Assembly: GCA_013821455.1 (NCBI GenBank)
Contig: JACDGS010000032.1
Coordinates: forward strand, 1-50,468
Direction of reading: 5' to 3'
Source: Chthoniobacterales bacterium
GTDB taxonomy: Bacteria; Verrucomicrobiota; Verrucomicrobiia; Chthoniobacterales; UBA10450
Length of the DNA stretch: 50,468 nucleotides
In this document: positions 37,731 through 49,114 of the stretch, piece after piece
Position numbering within the stretch: position 1 is the first letter of the stretch
Layout of the letters: every line of letters starts with the position of its first letter
The notes under the pieces: generated by a model
Databases searched by the model: none
What the model was told of the DNA's origin: nothing
The model's input: the letters and a program-made list of their open reading frames with translations, nothing else
Program-made: the position numbers and the translations under genes

Positions 37731-38413
37731 CGAAGCCGCCAGTGATCGGGCGAACGCGCGAGGAGATGGCGCAGCGTCTGGCGCAGGACATTCCCGACGG
37801 CTCCTATGTGAATCTGGGCATTGGCATTCCGGAGCTGGTCGCCAAGTTCGTGCCGGCGGGCCGCTCGATGATCTACCACACAGAAAATGGCCTGCTCGGC
37901 ATGGGCCCCGCGCCCAGGCCCGGCGAAGGCGATCCCGAGCTGCTCAATGCGGGCAAACAGCGCGTGACGGCGCTGCCGGGCGCCGCCTACTTTCATCACG
38001 CGGACAGCTTCGCCATGATCCGCGGCGGCCACCTGGATCTTTGCGTGCTCGGCGCGCTCCAGGTCGCGCAGAACGGCGACCTGGCCAACTGGTCCACGGG
38101 CGAGCCCGGCGCCATCCCCGCAGTCGGCGGCGCCATGGACCTGGTCGCGGGCGTGAAGTCGATCTTCGTCATCACCCAGCATTGCACCAGGGAAGGCGAA
38201 GCGAAACTCGTGCAAAAGTGCACCTTTCCGCTGACGGGATGCGCCGTCGTCAACCGCATCTACACCGATCTCGCCGTGATCGAAGTGACGCCGAACGGAT
38301 TTCGGCTCGTCGAACTGAGCCCAGGCATCGATTTTAATTTCGTGCAGGAGCGCACCGGTGCGCCTCTGCTTCGCACCCCGGAACGGATCAAAGCAGGCGG
38401 CGCAGAAAAATGA
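37727..38413 (+). CDS. 3-oxoacid CoA-transferase subunit B
   Basis: The beta subunit of the same CoA-transferase, 228 residues. The catalytic glutamate is in HTENGLLGMGP near residue 53; VNLGIGIPELVAKFV precedes it and GGAMDLVAGVKSIFV follows, as in AtoA/ScoB. The stop at 38411 is followed immediately by the left inverted repeat of the GxxExxY insertion, so an original link to the aminotransferase gene was probably interrupted. Confidence 0.9.
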   Translation: MTKPPVIGRTREEMAQRLAQDIPDGSYVNLGIGIPELVAKFVPAGRSMIYHTENGLLGMGPAPRPGEGDPELLNAGKQRVTALPGAAYFHHADSFAMIRGGHLDLCVLGALQVAQNGDLANWSTGEPGAIPAVGGAMDLVAGVKSIFVITQHCTREGEAKLVQKCTFPLTGCAVVNRIYTDLAVIEVTPNGFRLVELSPGIDFNFVQERTGAPLLRTPERIKAGGAEK

Positions 38414-38868
38414 TCTCGCGCAGAGACGCCGAGGCGCAGAGTTTGTCTGGAAATGAAAGAAAATGAAATTGGAACGACGCTGCTCGAAGCGGCTATCCAT
38501 ATTCATCGGGAGCTTGGGCCGGGGCTTCTGGAGGCGGTTTACGAAGTCATTTTGGCCCGTGAGTTGTCCGACCGTGGGTTAAGGGTGCAGCGGCAGGTCC
38601 CGGTGCCGATCGTCTTCAAAGGGATCAGATTTGACGAGGGCTTTCGGGCCGACATCATCATCGAGAATAAGGTTCTTTTGGAACTCAAGTCGGTCGAGCG
38701 AATCGTGCCGGCACACAAGAAACAGGTGCAGACCTACCTGCGTTTGACCGGACTGAAGCTAGGATACCTCCTGAACTTTGGTGAAGCTGTTCTCAAGAGC
38801 GGTATCACACGCTGCGTCAATGGACTGGAAGAATATAACCCTCAGCGTCTCTGCGTCTCTGCGGGAGA
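38414..38868. mobile_element. Inverted-repeat-bounded GxxExxY unit
   Basis: The 28 bases at 38414-38441 and the reverse complement of 38841-38868 match at 24 of 28 positions (common core CGCAGAGACGC). They enclose the GxxExxY gene almost exactly; its last dozen codons lie in the right repeat. No transposase is present, so the unit would have to be moved in trans or be a relic. It splits an otherwise overlapping operon between CoA-transferase B and the aminotransferase. Confidence 0.6.
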
Positions 38869-38881
38869 ATTGCCCACTTAA
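38453..38881 (+). CDS. GxxExxY protein (PDDEXK-like nuclease fold)
   Basis: A 142-residue protein of the GxxExxY family. The naming motif is in ELGPGLLEAVYE near residues 20-31. FRADIIIENKVLLELKSVE carries the D, then E-x-K residues of a PD-(D/E)XK nuclease-type site, and HKKQVQTYLRLTG follows as in the family. The C-terminus (NPQRLCVSAGELPT) is encoded by the inverted repeat itself, which is why it looks unlike a protein end. The function of the family is unproven. It is foreign to the surrounding catabolic operon. Confidence 0.8.
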   Translation: MKENEIGTTLLEAAIHIHRELGPGLLEAVYEVILARELSDRGLRVQRQVPVPIVFKGIRFDEGFRADIIIENKVLLELKSVERIVPAHKKQVQTYLRLTGLKLGYLLNFGEAVLKSGITRCVNGLEEYNPQRLCVSAGELPT

Positions 38882-38907
38882 AACAGCGAGGAACCAAGCA
38901 GCCTAAC

Positions 38908-40230
38908 ATGACCACACAAACCGACCTCTCGCGCAGCGCCGCCCTCTACGAGCGGGCCCTCAAAGTCCTTCCCGGCGGCGTCAGCCGCAACGCGATCCTG
39001 CGGGCGAGTCACCCGACCTACGTCGAGTGCGGCAGCGGCTGCCGCGTGACCGACCTCGAGGGCGTCACGCGCATCGACTTCTCCAACAACATGGCGTCCC
39101 TGATCCACGGCCACGCCTGCCCCGAGATCATCCATGCGGTGACGGAGCAGATGACCCGCGGCACCGCGTTCATGATGGGAACCGAGATCGAGGTGCGCTA
39201 TGCCGAGCACTTGTGCAGCCGCAACCGCTCGTTCGAAAAGATGCGCTTCATGAACTCGGGCACGGAGGCGATCATGGTCGCGCTGAAGGCGGCCCGCGCA
39301 TTTACCGGGCGGCCGAAGATCGCCAAGGCCGAGGGCGCCTACCACGGCGTCTACGACTACGCCGAGGTGAGCCAGGGCTCCACGCCGGCGACCTGGGGCG
39401 GCATCGACCATCCGCGCAGCGTTCCGCTGGTGCACGGGACACCCGAGTCCGCGCTCAAGGACGTCGTTGTCTTTCCGTTCAACGACACCGAGCGCACGCT
39501 GGCGATCCTGGACGAGCACGCCAAGGACCTCGCGTGCGTCTTGATCGATCTGATGCCGCACCGCGTCGGCTTGTGTCCGGCGGATGTCGAGTTCGTGACC
39601 GCGCTGCGCCAGTGGTCCGCGCGCCACGGGGTGCTGTTGGTGTTCGATGAAGTCATCACGTTCAGGGCCGAGCACTCCGGCTTGCAAGCGCGCTACGACG
39701 TCACCCCCGACATGACCGCGCTGGGCAAGATCATCGGCGGTGGATTTCCCATTGGCGCCGTCGCCGGCCGCGCCGAAGTCATGGATGTGCTCAACCCGCA
39801 GTCGCCCCGCTACGTGTTCCCGCACTCCGGCACATTCACGGCCAACCCGATCAGCATGACCGCGGGCATGGCGGCGATGCTGAAGTTCGACCGACCCGCG
39901 GTGGCGCGCCTAAACGCGCTGACCGATCGGGCCAGGAACGGCATCGAAGGCGCGATCCGCGCGACGGGCGCGCCCGCGAGCGTCACCGGGGCGGGCTCGA
40001 TGTTCCTGGTGCACATGAAGCAGACGCCGCCACGAAATTACCGCGATGCGTACCCGACGCCCGACGAGTCGCGCCGACTCAAGGCGTTGCTCGATCATCT
40101 CTACAACGAAGGTTGCATCATCATCAGCACGGGTGCGTGCACGTTCTCCACGCCGATGACCGAAGAGGAGATCGACACGCTGGCGGGGGCGTTCAAGTCC
40201 GGCTTTGCAAAGCTGGCTTCGATGGGCTGA
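38908..40230 (+). CDS. Class III PLP aminotransferase (GSA-aminomutase-like)
   Basis: A 440-residue class III aminotransferase close in style to glutamate-1-semialdehyde aminomutase. VLPGGVSRN near the N-terminus, NSGTEAIMVALKAAR at the PLP phosphate site, VFDEVITFR with the PLP-ring Asp, and ALGKIIGGGFPIGA with the Schiff-base lysine are all visible. As it follows kamA and CoA-transferase genes it is more likely a catabolic omega/beta-amino acid transaminase than HemL. It would turn a beta-amino acid into a 3-oxo acid. No heme genes are adjacent. Confidence 0.85.
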   Translation: MTTQTDLSRSAALYERALKVLPGGVSRNAILRASHPTYVECGSGCRVTDLEGVTRIDFSNNMASLIHGHACPEIIHAVTEQMTRGTAFMMGTEIEVRYAEHLCSRNRSFEKMRFMNSGTEAIMVALKAARAFTGRPKIAKAEGAYHGVYDYAEVSQGSTPATWGGIDHPRSVPLVHGTPESALKDVVVFPFNDTERTLAILDEHAKDLACVLIDLMPHRVGLCPADVEFVTALRQWSARHGVLLVFDEVITFRAEHSGLQARYDVTPDMTALGKIIGGGFPIGAVAGRAEVMDVLNPQSPRYVFPHSGTFTANPISMTAGMAAMLKFDRPAVARLNALTDRARNGIEGAIRATGAPASVTGAGSMFLVHMKQTPPRNYRDAYPTPDESRRLKALLDHLYNEGCIIISTGACTFSTPMTEEEIDTLAGAFKSGFAKLASMG

Positions 40231-40381
40231 GCGAGCATGGTCGCGTCCTCGTCCGTTTCTGGTTTTGGGTGAAACACGGATGCCACAACACCAAACCACG
40301 CGAGGAGACAGGCCGCGCGTTGTGCGCGTTCAATGCGACTGATACATGGCGCGTCGGTGTATACTCTGGCTGCATCTTCTC

Positions 40382-41029
40382 ATGACCTTAACAAAGTCCA
40401 AGCAACGCGTCGCTGACCACGGGGAGGTCTTCACCCCTGCTTGGTTGGTTGAAGCCATGCTCGATCTCGTGAAGGACGAGACCGAGCGCATTGACTCGCG
40501 CTTTCTGGAGCCCGCCTGCGGGGACGGCAACTTTCTCGTGCCGGTTTTGCGTCGGAAGCTTGCGGCGGTTGAACTCAAATACAGGCAGTGCGATTTCGAG
40601 CGGCGGCATTACGCCTTGCTAGCACTGATGTGCGTTTACGGCATCGAGCTGTTGCCAGACAACATCAAGGAGTGCCGCGCGAACCTGCTGACGGTCTTCG
40701 CCGACTATCTGCAGCTCGACGTGTCCGACGATTTCTACCGCGCCGCCGTCTGCGTGCTTTCGGTGAACCTCATCCACGGCGACGCCCGGACAATGCTCAC
40801 GTGGGACGGTTTGCCGATCACGTTTGCTGAGTGGGCGTACCTTTGGAAGGGCCGCTTCCAACGGCGCGACTTCAGTTTGAAAAGCCTTACCTTATCGTCG
40901 GCGTTTAGCACGGAGGGCGAACTCTTCGCTACTCTCGGCAAACACGAGATCTTCACTCCCAACCCGAAAGTCTACCCGCCGATGACCGTCGGTGAGTTAG
41001 TGGCGCTGGCGGACGACCCAACCCTGTGA
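40382..41029 (+). CDS. N6-adenine methylase-like subunit with motif I only
   Basis: A 215-residue protein resembling the N-terminal part of Eco57I-type DNA methylases. GEVFTPAWLVEAML comes first, then the SAM-binding motif FLEPACGDGNFL at residues 41-52, then GIELLPDNI and a LIHGDART segment. The catalytic NPPY motif and target-recognition region are missing, so alone it should not methylate. A -10-like TATACT at 40360 lies close upstream, with no clear -35 or ribosome binding site. The stop overlaps the next methylase gene by 4 bases (GTGA). It is the first gene of the defence module. Confidence 0.7.
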   Translation: MTLTKSKQRVADHGEVFTPAWLVEAMLDLVKDETERIDSRFLEPACGDGNFLVPVLRRKLAAVELKYRQCDFERRHYALLALMCVYGIELLPDNIKECRANLLTVFADYLQLDVSDDFYRAAVCVLSVNLIHGDARTMLTWDGLPITFAEWAYLWKGRFQRRDFSLKSLTLSSAFSTEGELFATLGKHEIFTPNPKVYPPMTVGELVALADDPTL

Positions 41030-42607
41030 GCCCACCTACCCAAACCAGCTTCACGTTGCGCGGGCGTAACCCGGACGTGCTGACGTGCATCGCGAACCTC
41101 TCCAACGACGAGGTGTTCACCCCGCCGGAGTTTGCCAACCGAATGCTCGACACGCTGGCCGAGGCATGGGCCGTCAACCACGGCGGCGCGAACCTCTGGG
41201 CGGACAAGACGGTGAAGTTCCTCGACCCCTGCACGAAATCCGGCGTGTTCCTGCGCGAGATCGCCAGCCGCCTCACCGCCGGACTGGAGCACGAGATTCC
41301 GAACCTCGAAAAGCGCGTGGATCATATCCTGACGAAGCAGGTCTTCGGCATCGGCATCACGCAAATCACGAGCCTGCTCGCGCGGCGCAGCGTTTATTGC
41401 TCCAAGCACGCCACCGGTGAGCACTCCATCGCTACTTCCTTCTCCAGCGACGAGGGGAACATCTGGTTCCAGCGCCTCAAGCACTCGTGGGATGGCGATC
41501 GGTGCAAGTTCTGCGGCGCTGGAAAATCCGTTTTCGACCGGGGCAAGGGGCTTGAAACCCACGCCTACGCATTCATTCACACCGACAACATCAAGACTCG
41601 GCTCACCGAGATTTTTGGAGGCAACATGCAATTCGACGTCATTATTGGAAATCCACCGTATCAGTTGGCGAGTGACGGCGGAACTCGCGACGTGCCGATC
41701 TATCAGCTTTTCGTCGAACAGGCGAAGGCACTTCAGCCACGATTCCTCGCGATGGTTATTCCGTCGCGTTGGATGGCTTCCGGTTTAGGTCTGAGTGAAT
41801 TCCGCGGCACGATGTTGAAAGATCGGCGCATTCGCGAACTCGTGGACTATCCGGCAGCAAACGACGTTTTCCCCGGTGTCGAGGTAAAGGCTGGCGTCTG
41901 CTACTTCCTTTGGGACGCATCTCACGACGGCGATTGCAAGGTCACAACGATTCGTGGCGGTGACGTCCAGGGACCGACTCGGCGAAATCTCGGCGAATAT
42001 GATGTCTTTGTCCGCGACTCCCGCGCCGTGTCGATTCTTCACAAGGTGCTGGCGTGCGATGAAGCTCCCATCAACACGATCCTTGCGCGCGACAAGGAAT
42101 TCGGATGGACATCGAACTTCGACGGATTTCACGAGAAGGAGCGTTCAGGCGATGTGCCGCTCTACTACATCCGCAAAATGAAGCGCGGCATCGGCTACAT
42201 TGAGCGAGAGAAAGTTACCAAGAGCGCCGCTCTTATCGACACGTGGAAGGTTCTAGTTCCGGAGGCATTCAATGGCGGCGACGGGATTCCGCATCAAATC
42301 ATGGGCAAGCCTTTGATTGCTCCGTCGCCCTCAGTATGCACGCAGTCGTTTCTGTTCTTTCACGTTAACTCACGCAAGGCGGCCGAAAGCGTCCAATCAT
42401 ATTACAGGACGCGTTTCTTCCGATTCCTCGTCTCCCTACGAAAGATTACTCAGCACGCGACCCATTCGACTTACGTGTGGGTGCCAATGCAAACATGGAA
42501 TCGCACTTGGACCGACGAAGCTCTTTACGAGAAGTATGGCATCACACGAAAGGAACAGGCTTACATCGAGTCTCAGGTGAGGGAAATGAACCTCGATAAC
42601 GGCTACG

Positions 42608-42615
<8 letters not shown>
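41026..42615 (+). CDS. N6-adenine DNA methylase with NPPY and altered motif I
   Basis: A 529-residue Eco57I-like methylase. DEVFTPPEFANRML opens the fold. The motif I position reads FLDPCTKSGVFL (65-76) instead of the usual DPxCGxG, so SAM binding may be weak or indirect. The catalytic motif NPPY is at 209-212 (VIIGNPPYQL). A small Cys cluster (CSKHATGEHS near 125, CKFCGAG near 162) may bind zinc. The C-terminal half, with LAMVIPSRWMASG and WTSNFDGFHEKER, looks like a target-recognition region. It overlaps its neighbours by 4 and 8 bases. Confidence 0.85.
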
Positions 42616-45145
<2,530 letters not shown>

Positions 45146-45216
45146 ATGATATGCGGTCGATTAGTATTCCTACCAATCTGCGAGCGGACGGACAGTCACA
45201 TCGAAAGCGGTAGGAA

Positions 45217-46581
45217 ATGGACACTATTATGAACACGGCCGAGACAGACGAAATTCAATTGGAAGGCGACGAAGCGCAAGAATCGCCCGACTTGAGCGCT
45301 CCTAGTGAAGAGCGCGAGATTCTAACGAAAGCCGGCGATCCCGAAATCTGCGCCCTCCACGACAAGTATAAAAAAGGTAAGTTGATTTTGCAGCCAGACT
45401 TCCAACGGCAATTTGTTTGGGACCGCAAGAAATCCAGTCGCCTCATTGAATCGGTTCTGTTGAGCGTTCCGCTACCGATCATCTATTTGTCGGAGCAACC
45501 AGACGGCAAAGAGTACGTCATTGATGGGCAGCAGCGCCTCACTAGTCTCTTTTCATTTATCGACGGTAAGTTTCCGTCTGGAGAAGAATTCCGTTTACTC
45601 GGTCTGAACCCATATCGAGAACTCAACAAATTATCGTTCAAGGAAATTCCCGAACAGCTACAGGACAAGATTGCGCACTACACACTTCGCAGTGTCACGC
45701 TCTTAAAACAAAGTAGCTCCGATCTAAAATTCGAAATCTTCGAGAGGCTCAACACGGGGTCGGAACCTCTGAATGACCAGGAACTCCGCAACTGCGTCTA
45801 TCGCGGATCGTATAATCGCCTGCTTAAGGAACTCGCGGCGGATCACGATTTTCGCGCCCTCCTCGGCCTCCAGGGTTCCGACCGGAGAATGAAGGATGCG
45901 GAGCTTGTTCTGCGCTTCGCTGCATTCTTTCATGCCACTTATTTGAAGTATCAGCCCCCGATGAAGCGCTTTTTCAATCAAGACATGGAAAAGCATCAGA
46001 ACATCTCAGATGCCGACGCATCTTCGCTGCGGGCTGCGTTCAAGAATTCGATTTCCATTATCAAGTCACTTTTCGGGACTGATCACGCATTCAAGCGGTT
46101 TTACGGTGGTGATGAACAAAACCCTAGCGGCCGATGGGAGCCAAAAAAATTCAACGCATCCCTTTACGACGTTTTGATGGGCGTTTTTCACGACAAAGAC
46201 AAGAACCAGGTCTATGCCGCTCTCGATTCATTGCGTGAGGCAATTGTCGATTTGATGGCAACGAATCGACAATTTAACGATGCAATCCAGCTGAGTACGA
46301 GCTCCATCGAAAACGTGAAACTGCGGTTCGATATGATGCGGCAAACGGTCGAGGGAGTTTTGAAAGATCATGTCGTGCAGCCCCGGTGCTTCTCGCGTGC
46401 GCTGAAGCAGGAGCTATTCGACGGCGACCAGACATGCCAAATCTGTCACCAGACGATTCAACAACTTGATGACGCCGCTGTTGATCACATTGAGCAATAT
46501 TGGCGTGGTGGTAAAACCATCCCGGAGAACGCAAGACTGGCGCACCGCTATTGTAACTGCGCCAGACCGCGAAGTGATTGA
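45217..46581 (+). CDS. DUF262-HNH nuclease (GmrSD-like)
   Basis: A 454-residue protein with an N-terminal DUF262 domain. [22 protein letters not shown] comes first (near residue 60), then [11 protein letters not shown] at about 100-112, the ParB-like NTP-using motif, then [19 protein letters not shown]. The C-terminus is an HNH nuclease with CQICHQ near 407, [10 protein letters not shown] near 421 and AHRYCN at the end. Related GmrSD and BrxU proteins cut modified phage DNA with NTP help. It follows the helicase gene after 71 bases and may be part of the same system or an independent companion. A second ATG lies at 45229. Confidence 0.8.
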   Translation: MDTIMNTAETDEIQLEGDEAQESPDLSAPSEEREILTKAGDPEICALHDKYKKGKLILQPDFQRQFVWDRKKSSRLIESVLLSVPLPIIYLSEQPDGKEYVIDGQQRLTSLFSFIDGKFPSGEEFRLLGLNPYRELNKLSFKEIPEQLQDKIAHYTLRSVTLLKQSSSDLKFEIFERLNTGSEPLNDQELRNCVYRGSYNRLLKELAADHDFRALLGLQGSDRRMKDAELVLRFAAFFHATYLKYQPPMKRFFNQDMEKHQNISDADASSLRAAFKNSISIIKSLFGTDHAFKRFYGGDEQNPSGRWEPKKFNASLYDVLMGVFHDKDKNQVYAALDSLREAIVDLMATNRQFNDAIQLSTSSIENVKLRFDMMRQTVEGVLKDHVVQPRCFSRALKQELFDGDQTCQICHQTIQQLDDAAVDHIEQYWRGGKTIPENARLAHRYCNCARPRSD

Positions 46582-46627
46582 TCTGTTCAGATCACCACGA
46601 TTTCCAGCGCCGGCCAGACGCAGCCGG

Positions 46628-46816
46628 GATCAACTCTTCGGCCAGTTCCAGCGTTGCCACGAAATCCTGCGCCAAACTCCGGTGCAGGCAGATTCAGTCG
46701 AGCATTTACGGAAACTGCTCAATGTCGCGAGCGGCGGCGTGGTTTTTACCACCATTCAGAAGTTCACGCCGGAAGAGAAAGGCGGGAGGGCGCCGCTCCT
46801 CTCCGAGCGCCGGAAC
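46628..46816 (+). pseudogene. hsdR: Fragment of type I restriction subunit HsdR
   Basis: Sixty-three codons encode [20 protein letters not shown] and then [17 protein letters not shown] and PLLSERRN, a segment just ahead of the helicase DEAH motif in HsdR proteins. No start and no remaining domains exist. The frame is cut precisely where thiolase repeat copy A begins (46817). It is a remnant of a type I system formerly at this place. Confidence 0.75.
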
Positions 46817-46903
46817 TCGAACGATCTGACAGTCAGGCCCACTTCCAAACTCCCTGCCGTTCGAAGACCGTCGCCAAGCCTTGTCCTACCCCGACGCAGA
46901 GCG
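46817..46903 (-). repeat. Thiolase 3'-end repeat, copy A
   Basis: 46821-46903 matches 49921-50003, the 3' end and downstream flank of the thiolase gene, with only a few changes; one removes the equivalent of the stop codon. It contains the 11-base palindrome CTGACAGTCAG. It shares the bases CTCGA before this with copy B. It interrupts the hsdR fragment. Confidence 0.85.
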
Positions 46904-47002
46904 CGCGTGGGTGGGAAAGGTGCCCCTTTAAGCGGTCTTTCGCGGCGTCTTTCGGCGAAAGATGCCGTATCCAGCCTTTTATGTGGCGCCTTTCTGGTAA
47001 TC

Positions 47003-47019
47003 GTGCCACTTTATGGCAC
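47003..47019. promoter_or_regulatory. Palindromic operator at fic start
   Basis: GTGCCA (47003-47008) and TGGCAC (47014-47019) form a perfect 6-base dyad with a 5-base spacer, directly before the ATG at 47022. As the Fic protein has an N-terminal winged-helix region, self-repression through this site is plausible. Confidence 0.5.
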
Positions 47020-47021
47020 TA

Positions 47022-48398
47022 ATGCCGAAGCAGTTTTCAGAGCCGGAACTCGACGCGATCGTGGAGGTTGTGCGCCGTTTTCCCGATGGTGCCCGTCTCA
47101 GCGACCTTGCCGGCCTTTTGCCGAAGAAGCTGCCTTACCGTTCCTTGCAGCGCCGGCTTGCGTCGCTCGTCTCGCAAAAGCGGCTACTGCTCGAAGGCTG
47201 GGGACGTGGTAGCCGCTATCGACTACCGCAAAGCGGCAAGATCGCAGCGCCAGTGGAAGTGCCTCCGACGGCCGCGCAGCTTCCGGTTTCGCCCCAAGGT
47301 GAAGCGGTTCGTGCGGCGGTTCGTGCGCCGATCTACGAGCGGAAGCCGGTCGGATACCGACGCGAATTTCTCGAAAGCTACCGGCCCAACGAAACGGCTT
47401 ACCTTTCGCCCAAGGTGCGCCAGCGGCTCGCCGAAATGGGAACTTCGCCCGAAGGTGAACGGCCGGCGGGAACTTATGCGCGCCACATTTTTAACCGCCT
47501 GCTGATCGACCTCTCGTGGAATTCCAGCCGGCTCGAAGGCAACACCTATTCGCTGCTCGAAACCGAGCGCCTGCTCGAGCTCGGCCAAGCCGCGCAAGGC
47601 AAGGATGCGCGCGAGGCGCAGATGATCCTCAATCACAAGGCGGCCATCGAGCTACTCGTGGAGCAGGCCGCGGAGATCGGCTTCAACCGCTACACCGTTT
47701 GCAATCTGCACGCGTTGCTCGCGGAGAATTTGCTCGCCGATCCACAGGCTGGCGGACGGCTGCGCGCGATCGCGGTGAACATCGGCGGCACCGTTTTTCA
47801 GCCGTTGGAAGGGCCGCAGCGCATCGAGGAATGCTTCGATCAAATCCTCGCCACGGCGACGGCCATAATCGATCCGTTCGAGCAAGCGTTCTTCGCGATG
47901 GTGCATCTGCCTTACCTCCAGCCGTTCGAGGACGTGAATAAACGGGTCTCGCGTTTCGCCGCGAACATCCCGCTCATCCGGCGCAATCTCTGCCCGCTGT
48001 CTTTCGTGGACGTGCCCGTGCGCGATTACATCGACGGCATCCTCGGCGTGTATGAATTGAACCGGCTCGAATTGCTGCGGGACGTATTCGTGTGGGCGTA
48101 TGAACGCTCGTGCGCGCGCTACGCGGCCGTGTCCCGCTCGCTCGGCGACCCAGACCCATTCCGCCTGCGCTGCCGCGAATTGATCGCGCAAATCGTCGGC
48201 ACGATCATTCGTGAGGGAATGAATCGGGAAGCCGCGATCCGCTTCATCCGCCGCGAAGCGGAACAAGCCGCGGTGGAGGATCGCGCGCGGTTGATCGAGG
48301 TCACGGAGACGGAAATCATGAGTTTGCACGAAGGAAACTTTGCGCGCTATCGCGTGCGGCCTTCCGAATACGCGGCGTGGCGTGCCGCGTGGCGGTGA
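47022..48398 (+). CDS. Fic family protein with N-terminal winged helix
   Basis: A 458-residue Fic-domain protein. Residues about 1-65 resemble a winged helix ([20 protein letters not shown]). The inhibitory helix motif SSRLEG is at about 168-173. The Fic loop reads [14 protein letters not shown], with Gln at residue 300 where the catalytic His of HPFxxGNGR normally stands, and with Val-Asn-Lys for Gly-Asn-Gly. It belongs to a Fic subgroup whose AMP-transfer activity must be doubted. The start at 47022 is preferred to 47013 because it leaves the operator-like dyad outside the gene. It occupies the space between repeat copies A and B. Confidence 0.85.
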   Translation: MPKQFSEPELDAIVEVVRRFPDGARLSDLAGLLPKKLPYRSLQRRLASLVSQKRLLLEGWGRGSRYRLPQSGKIAAPVEVPPTAAQLPVSPQGEAVRAAVRAPIYERKPVGYRREFLESYRPNETAYLSPKVRQRLAEMGTSPEGERPAGTYARHIFNRLLIDLSWNSSRLEGNTYSLLETERLLELGQAAQGKDAREAQMILNHKAAIELLVEQAAEIGFNRYTVCNLHALLAENLLADPQAGGRLRAIAVNIGGTVFQPLEGPQRIEECFDQILATATAIIDPFEQAFFAMVHLPYLQPFEDVNKRVSRFAANIPLIRRNLCPLSFVDVPVRDYIDGILGVYELNRLELLRDVFVWAYERSCARYAAVSRSLGDPDPFRLRCRELIAQIVGTIIREGMNREAAIRFIRREAEQAAVEDRARLIEVTETEIMSLHEGNFARYRVRPSEYAAWRAAWR

Positions 48399-48516
48399 TT
48401 CGTTTTCTACGCAGGATGCCGTGCGCATCGCTCTGAGCGGCGCAGATCATCGCAACGAGTCTCCGATTCGCGTAGCGACCGTCGATCGCGGGATGCGTTG
48501 CAGAGGCGCCGGGCGC

Positions 48517-48667
48517 TCGAACGATCTGACAGTCAGGCCCACTCCCAAACTCACTCCCGTTCGAAGACCGTCGCCAAGCCTTGTCCTACCCCGACGCAGA
48601 GCGACGGGATGCCGCGCGAGGCGCCGGTGCGAGCCATCTGGTGGATCAGCGTCGTGGCCAGGCGGGC
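48517..48667 (-). repeat. Thiolase 3'-end repeat, copy B
   Basis: 151 bases nearly identical to 49917-50067, covering the last roughly 39 codons of the thiolase gene plus about 30 bases beyond its stop. It contains the palindrome CTGACAGTCAG. Its right end forms the last codons of the Phd-like antitoxin gene. Confidence 0.9.
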
Positions 48668-48885
48668 CACTCCTCGTCCGTCAGCGGTTCGGTTGCGTCA
48701 TAATGTAGAACCACCTTCAGCGTCGGATCGGTTCCGAGCGGATCCCGCACCGGCTTGGCTGGCGCCTTCAATTCCGCGACTGGTTTCCCATTGCGGCAGA
48801 TGCAAACCACCTCGTTCTGCTCCTCCACAGCCTTGAGAAGCGCCGAGAGGCGGGTTTTCGCCTCGTGAGTGTTGACCGTGATCAT
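48646..48885 (-). CDS. Phd/YefM-type antitoxin without toxin
   Basis: A 79-residue antitoxin of the Phd/YefM family: [20 protein letters not shown] is the DNA-binding start, then [16 protein letters not shown] and a C-terminal toxin-binding tail ([14 protein letters not shown]). The last seven codons and the stop lie in repeat copy B. The partner toxin, usually a PIN-domain VapC starting at once downstream, is absent; the repeat stands in its place. The gene is probably an orphan left after truncation of the pair. Confidence 0.75.
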   Translation of the reverse strand: MITVNTHEAKTRLSALLKAVEEQNEVVCICRNGKPVAELKAPAKPVRDPLGTDPTLKVVLHYDATEPLTDEEWPAWPRR

Positions 48886-48908
48886 CGGCGGGACGCTAAA
48901 CTAAGCCT

Positions 48909-48970
48909 AGCCCACTTCCAAACTCACTCCCGTTCGAAGACCGTCGCCAAGCCTTGGCCTACTCCGACGC
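48909..48970 (-). repeat. Thiolase 3'-end repeat, copy C
   Basis: About 61 bases match 49937-49998 of the thiolase 3' end, with two base changes (TTGGCCTACTCC). It is the shortest copy and lacks the CTGACAGTCAG palindrome. Its right boundary cuts the relE-like gene and supplies that fragment's stop codon. Confidence 0.85.
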
Positions 48971-49114
48971 TTCCACCAGTTTGCGGCAGCCGTCGGGCCG
49001 CGGCTGCATCGCCAGTCGAGCGATTGCGCGCAACAAGCGCCGTTCAGTCCCAGCACCGAGCCGACGAAGGTCCTTGTCAGTCGAGCGGCGAAGACTAACG
49101 GCGTACTCGGCCAT
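48959..49114 (-). pseudogene. Truncated RelE-type toxin
   Basis: The reverse frame from the ATG at 49114 encodes 51 residues: MAEYAVSLRRSTDKDLRRLG, then RLAMQPRPDGCRKLVEASE, and a stop. This is the first half of a RelE/ParE toxin, very like the toxin between gyrB and gyrA; the half with the catalytic strands is missing. Truncation falls at repeat copy C. It overlaps the upstream antitoxin gene by 20 bases, the usual toxin-antitoxin coupling. It should be inactive. Confidence 0.75.

Noticed and set aside
37526-39825. Minus-strand open frames of 326 and 315 codons opposite the CoA-transferase and aminotransferase genes
   Set aside because: They have no motifs and a His/Arg/Asp/Gly-rich shadow composition, and the plus-strand genes are certain.
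38908-40230. Reading the aminotransferase as hemL (heme pathway)
   Set aside because: It resembles GSA aminomutase in fold, but the operon partners are an aminomutase and a CoA-transferase and no heme gene is adjacent.
46466-47212. Open frame of 248 codons across the hsdR fragment
   Set aside because: Only codons about 55-117 resemble HsdR; the rest reads through the thiolase repeat and the fic start region, so it is a fusion by chance.
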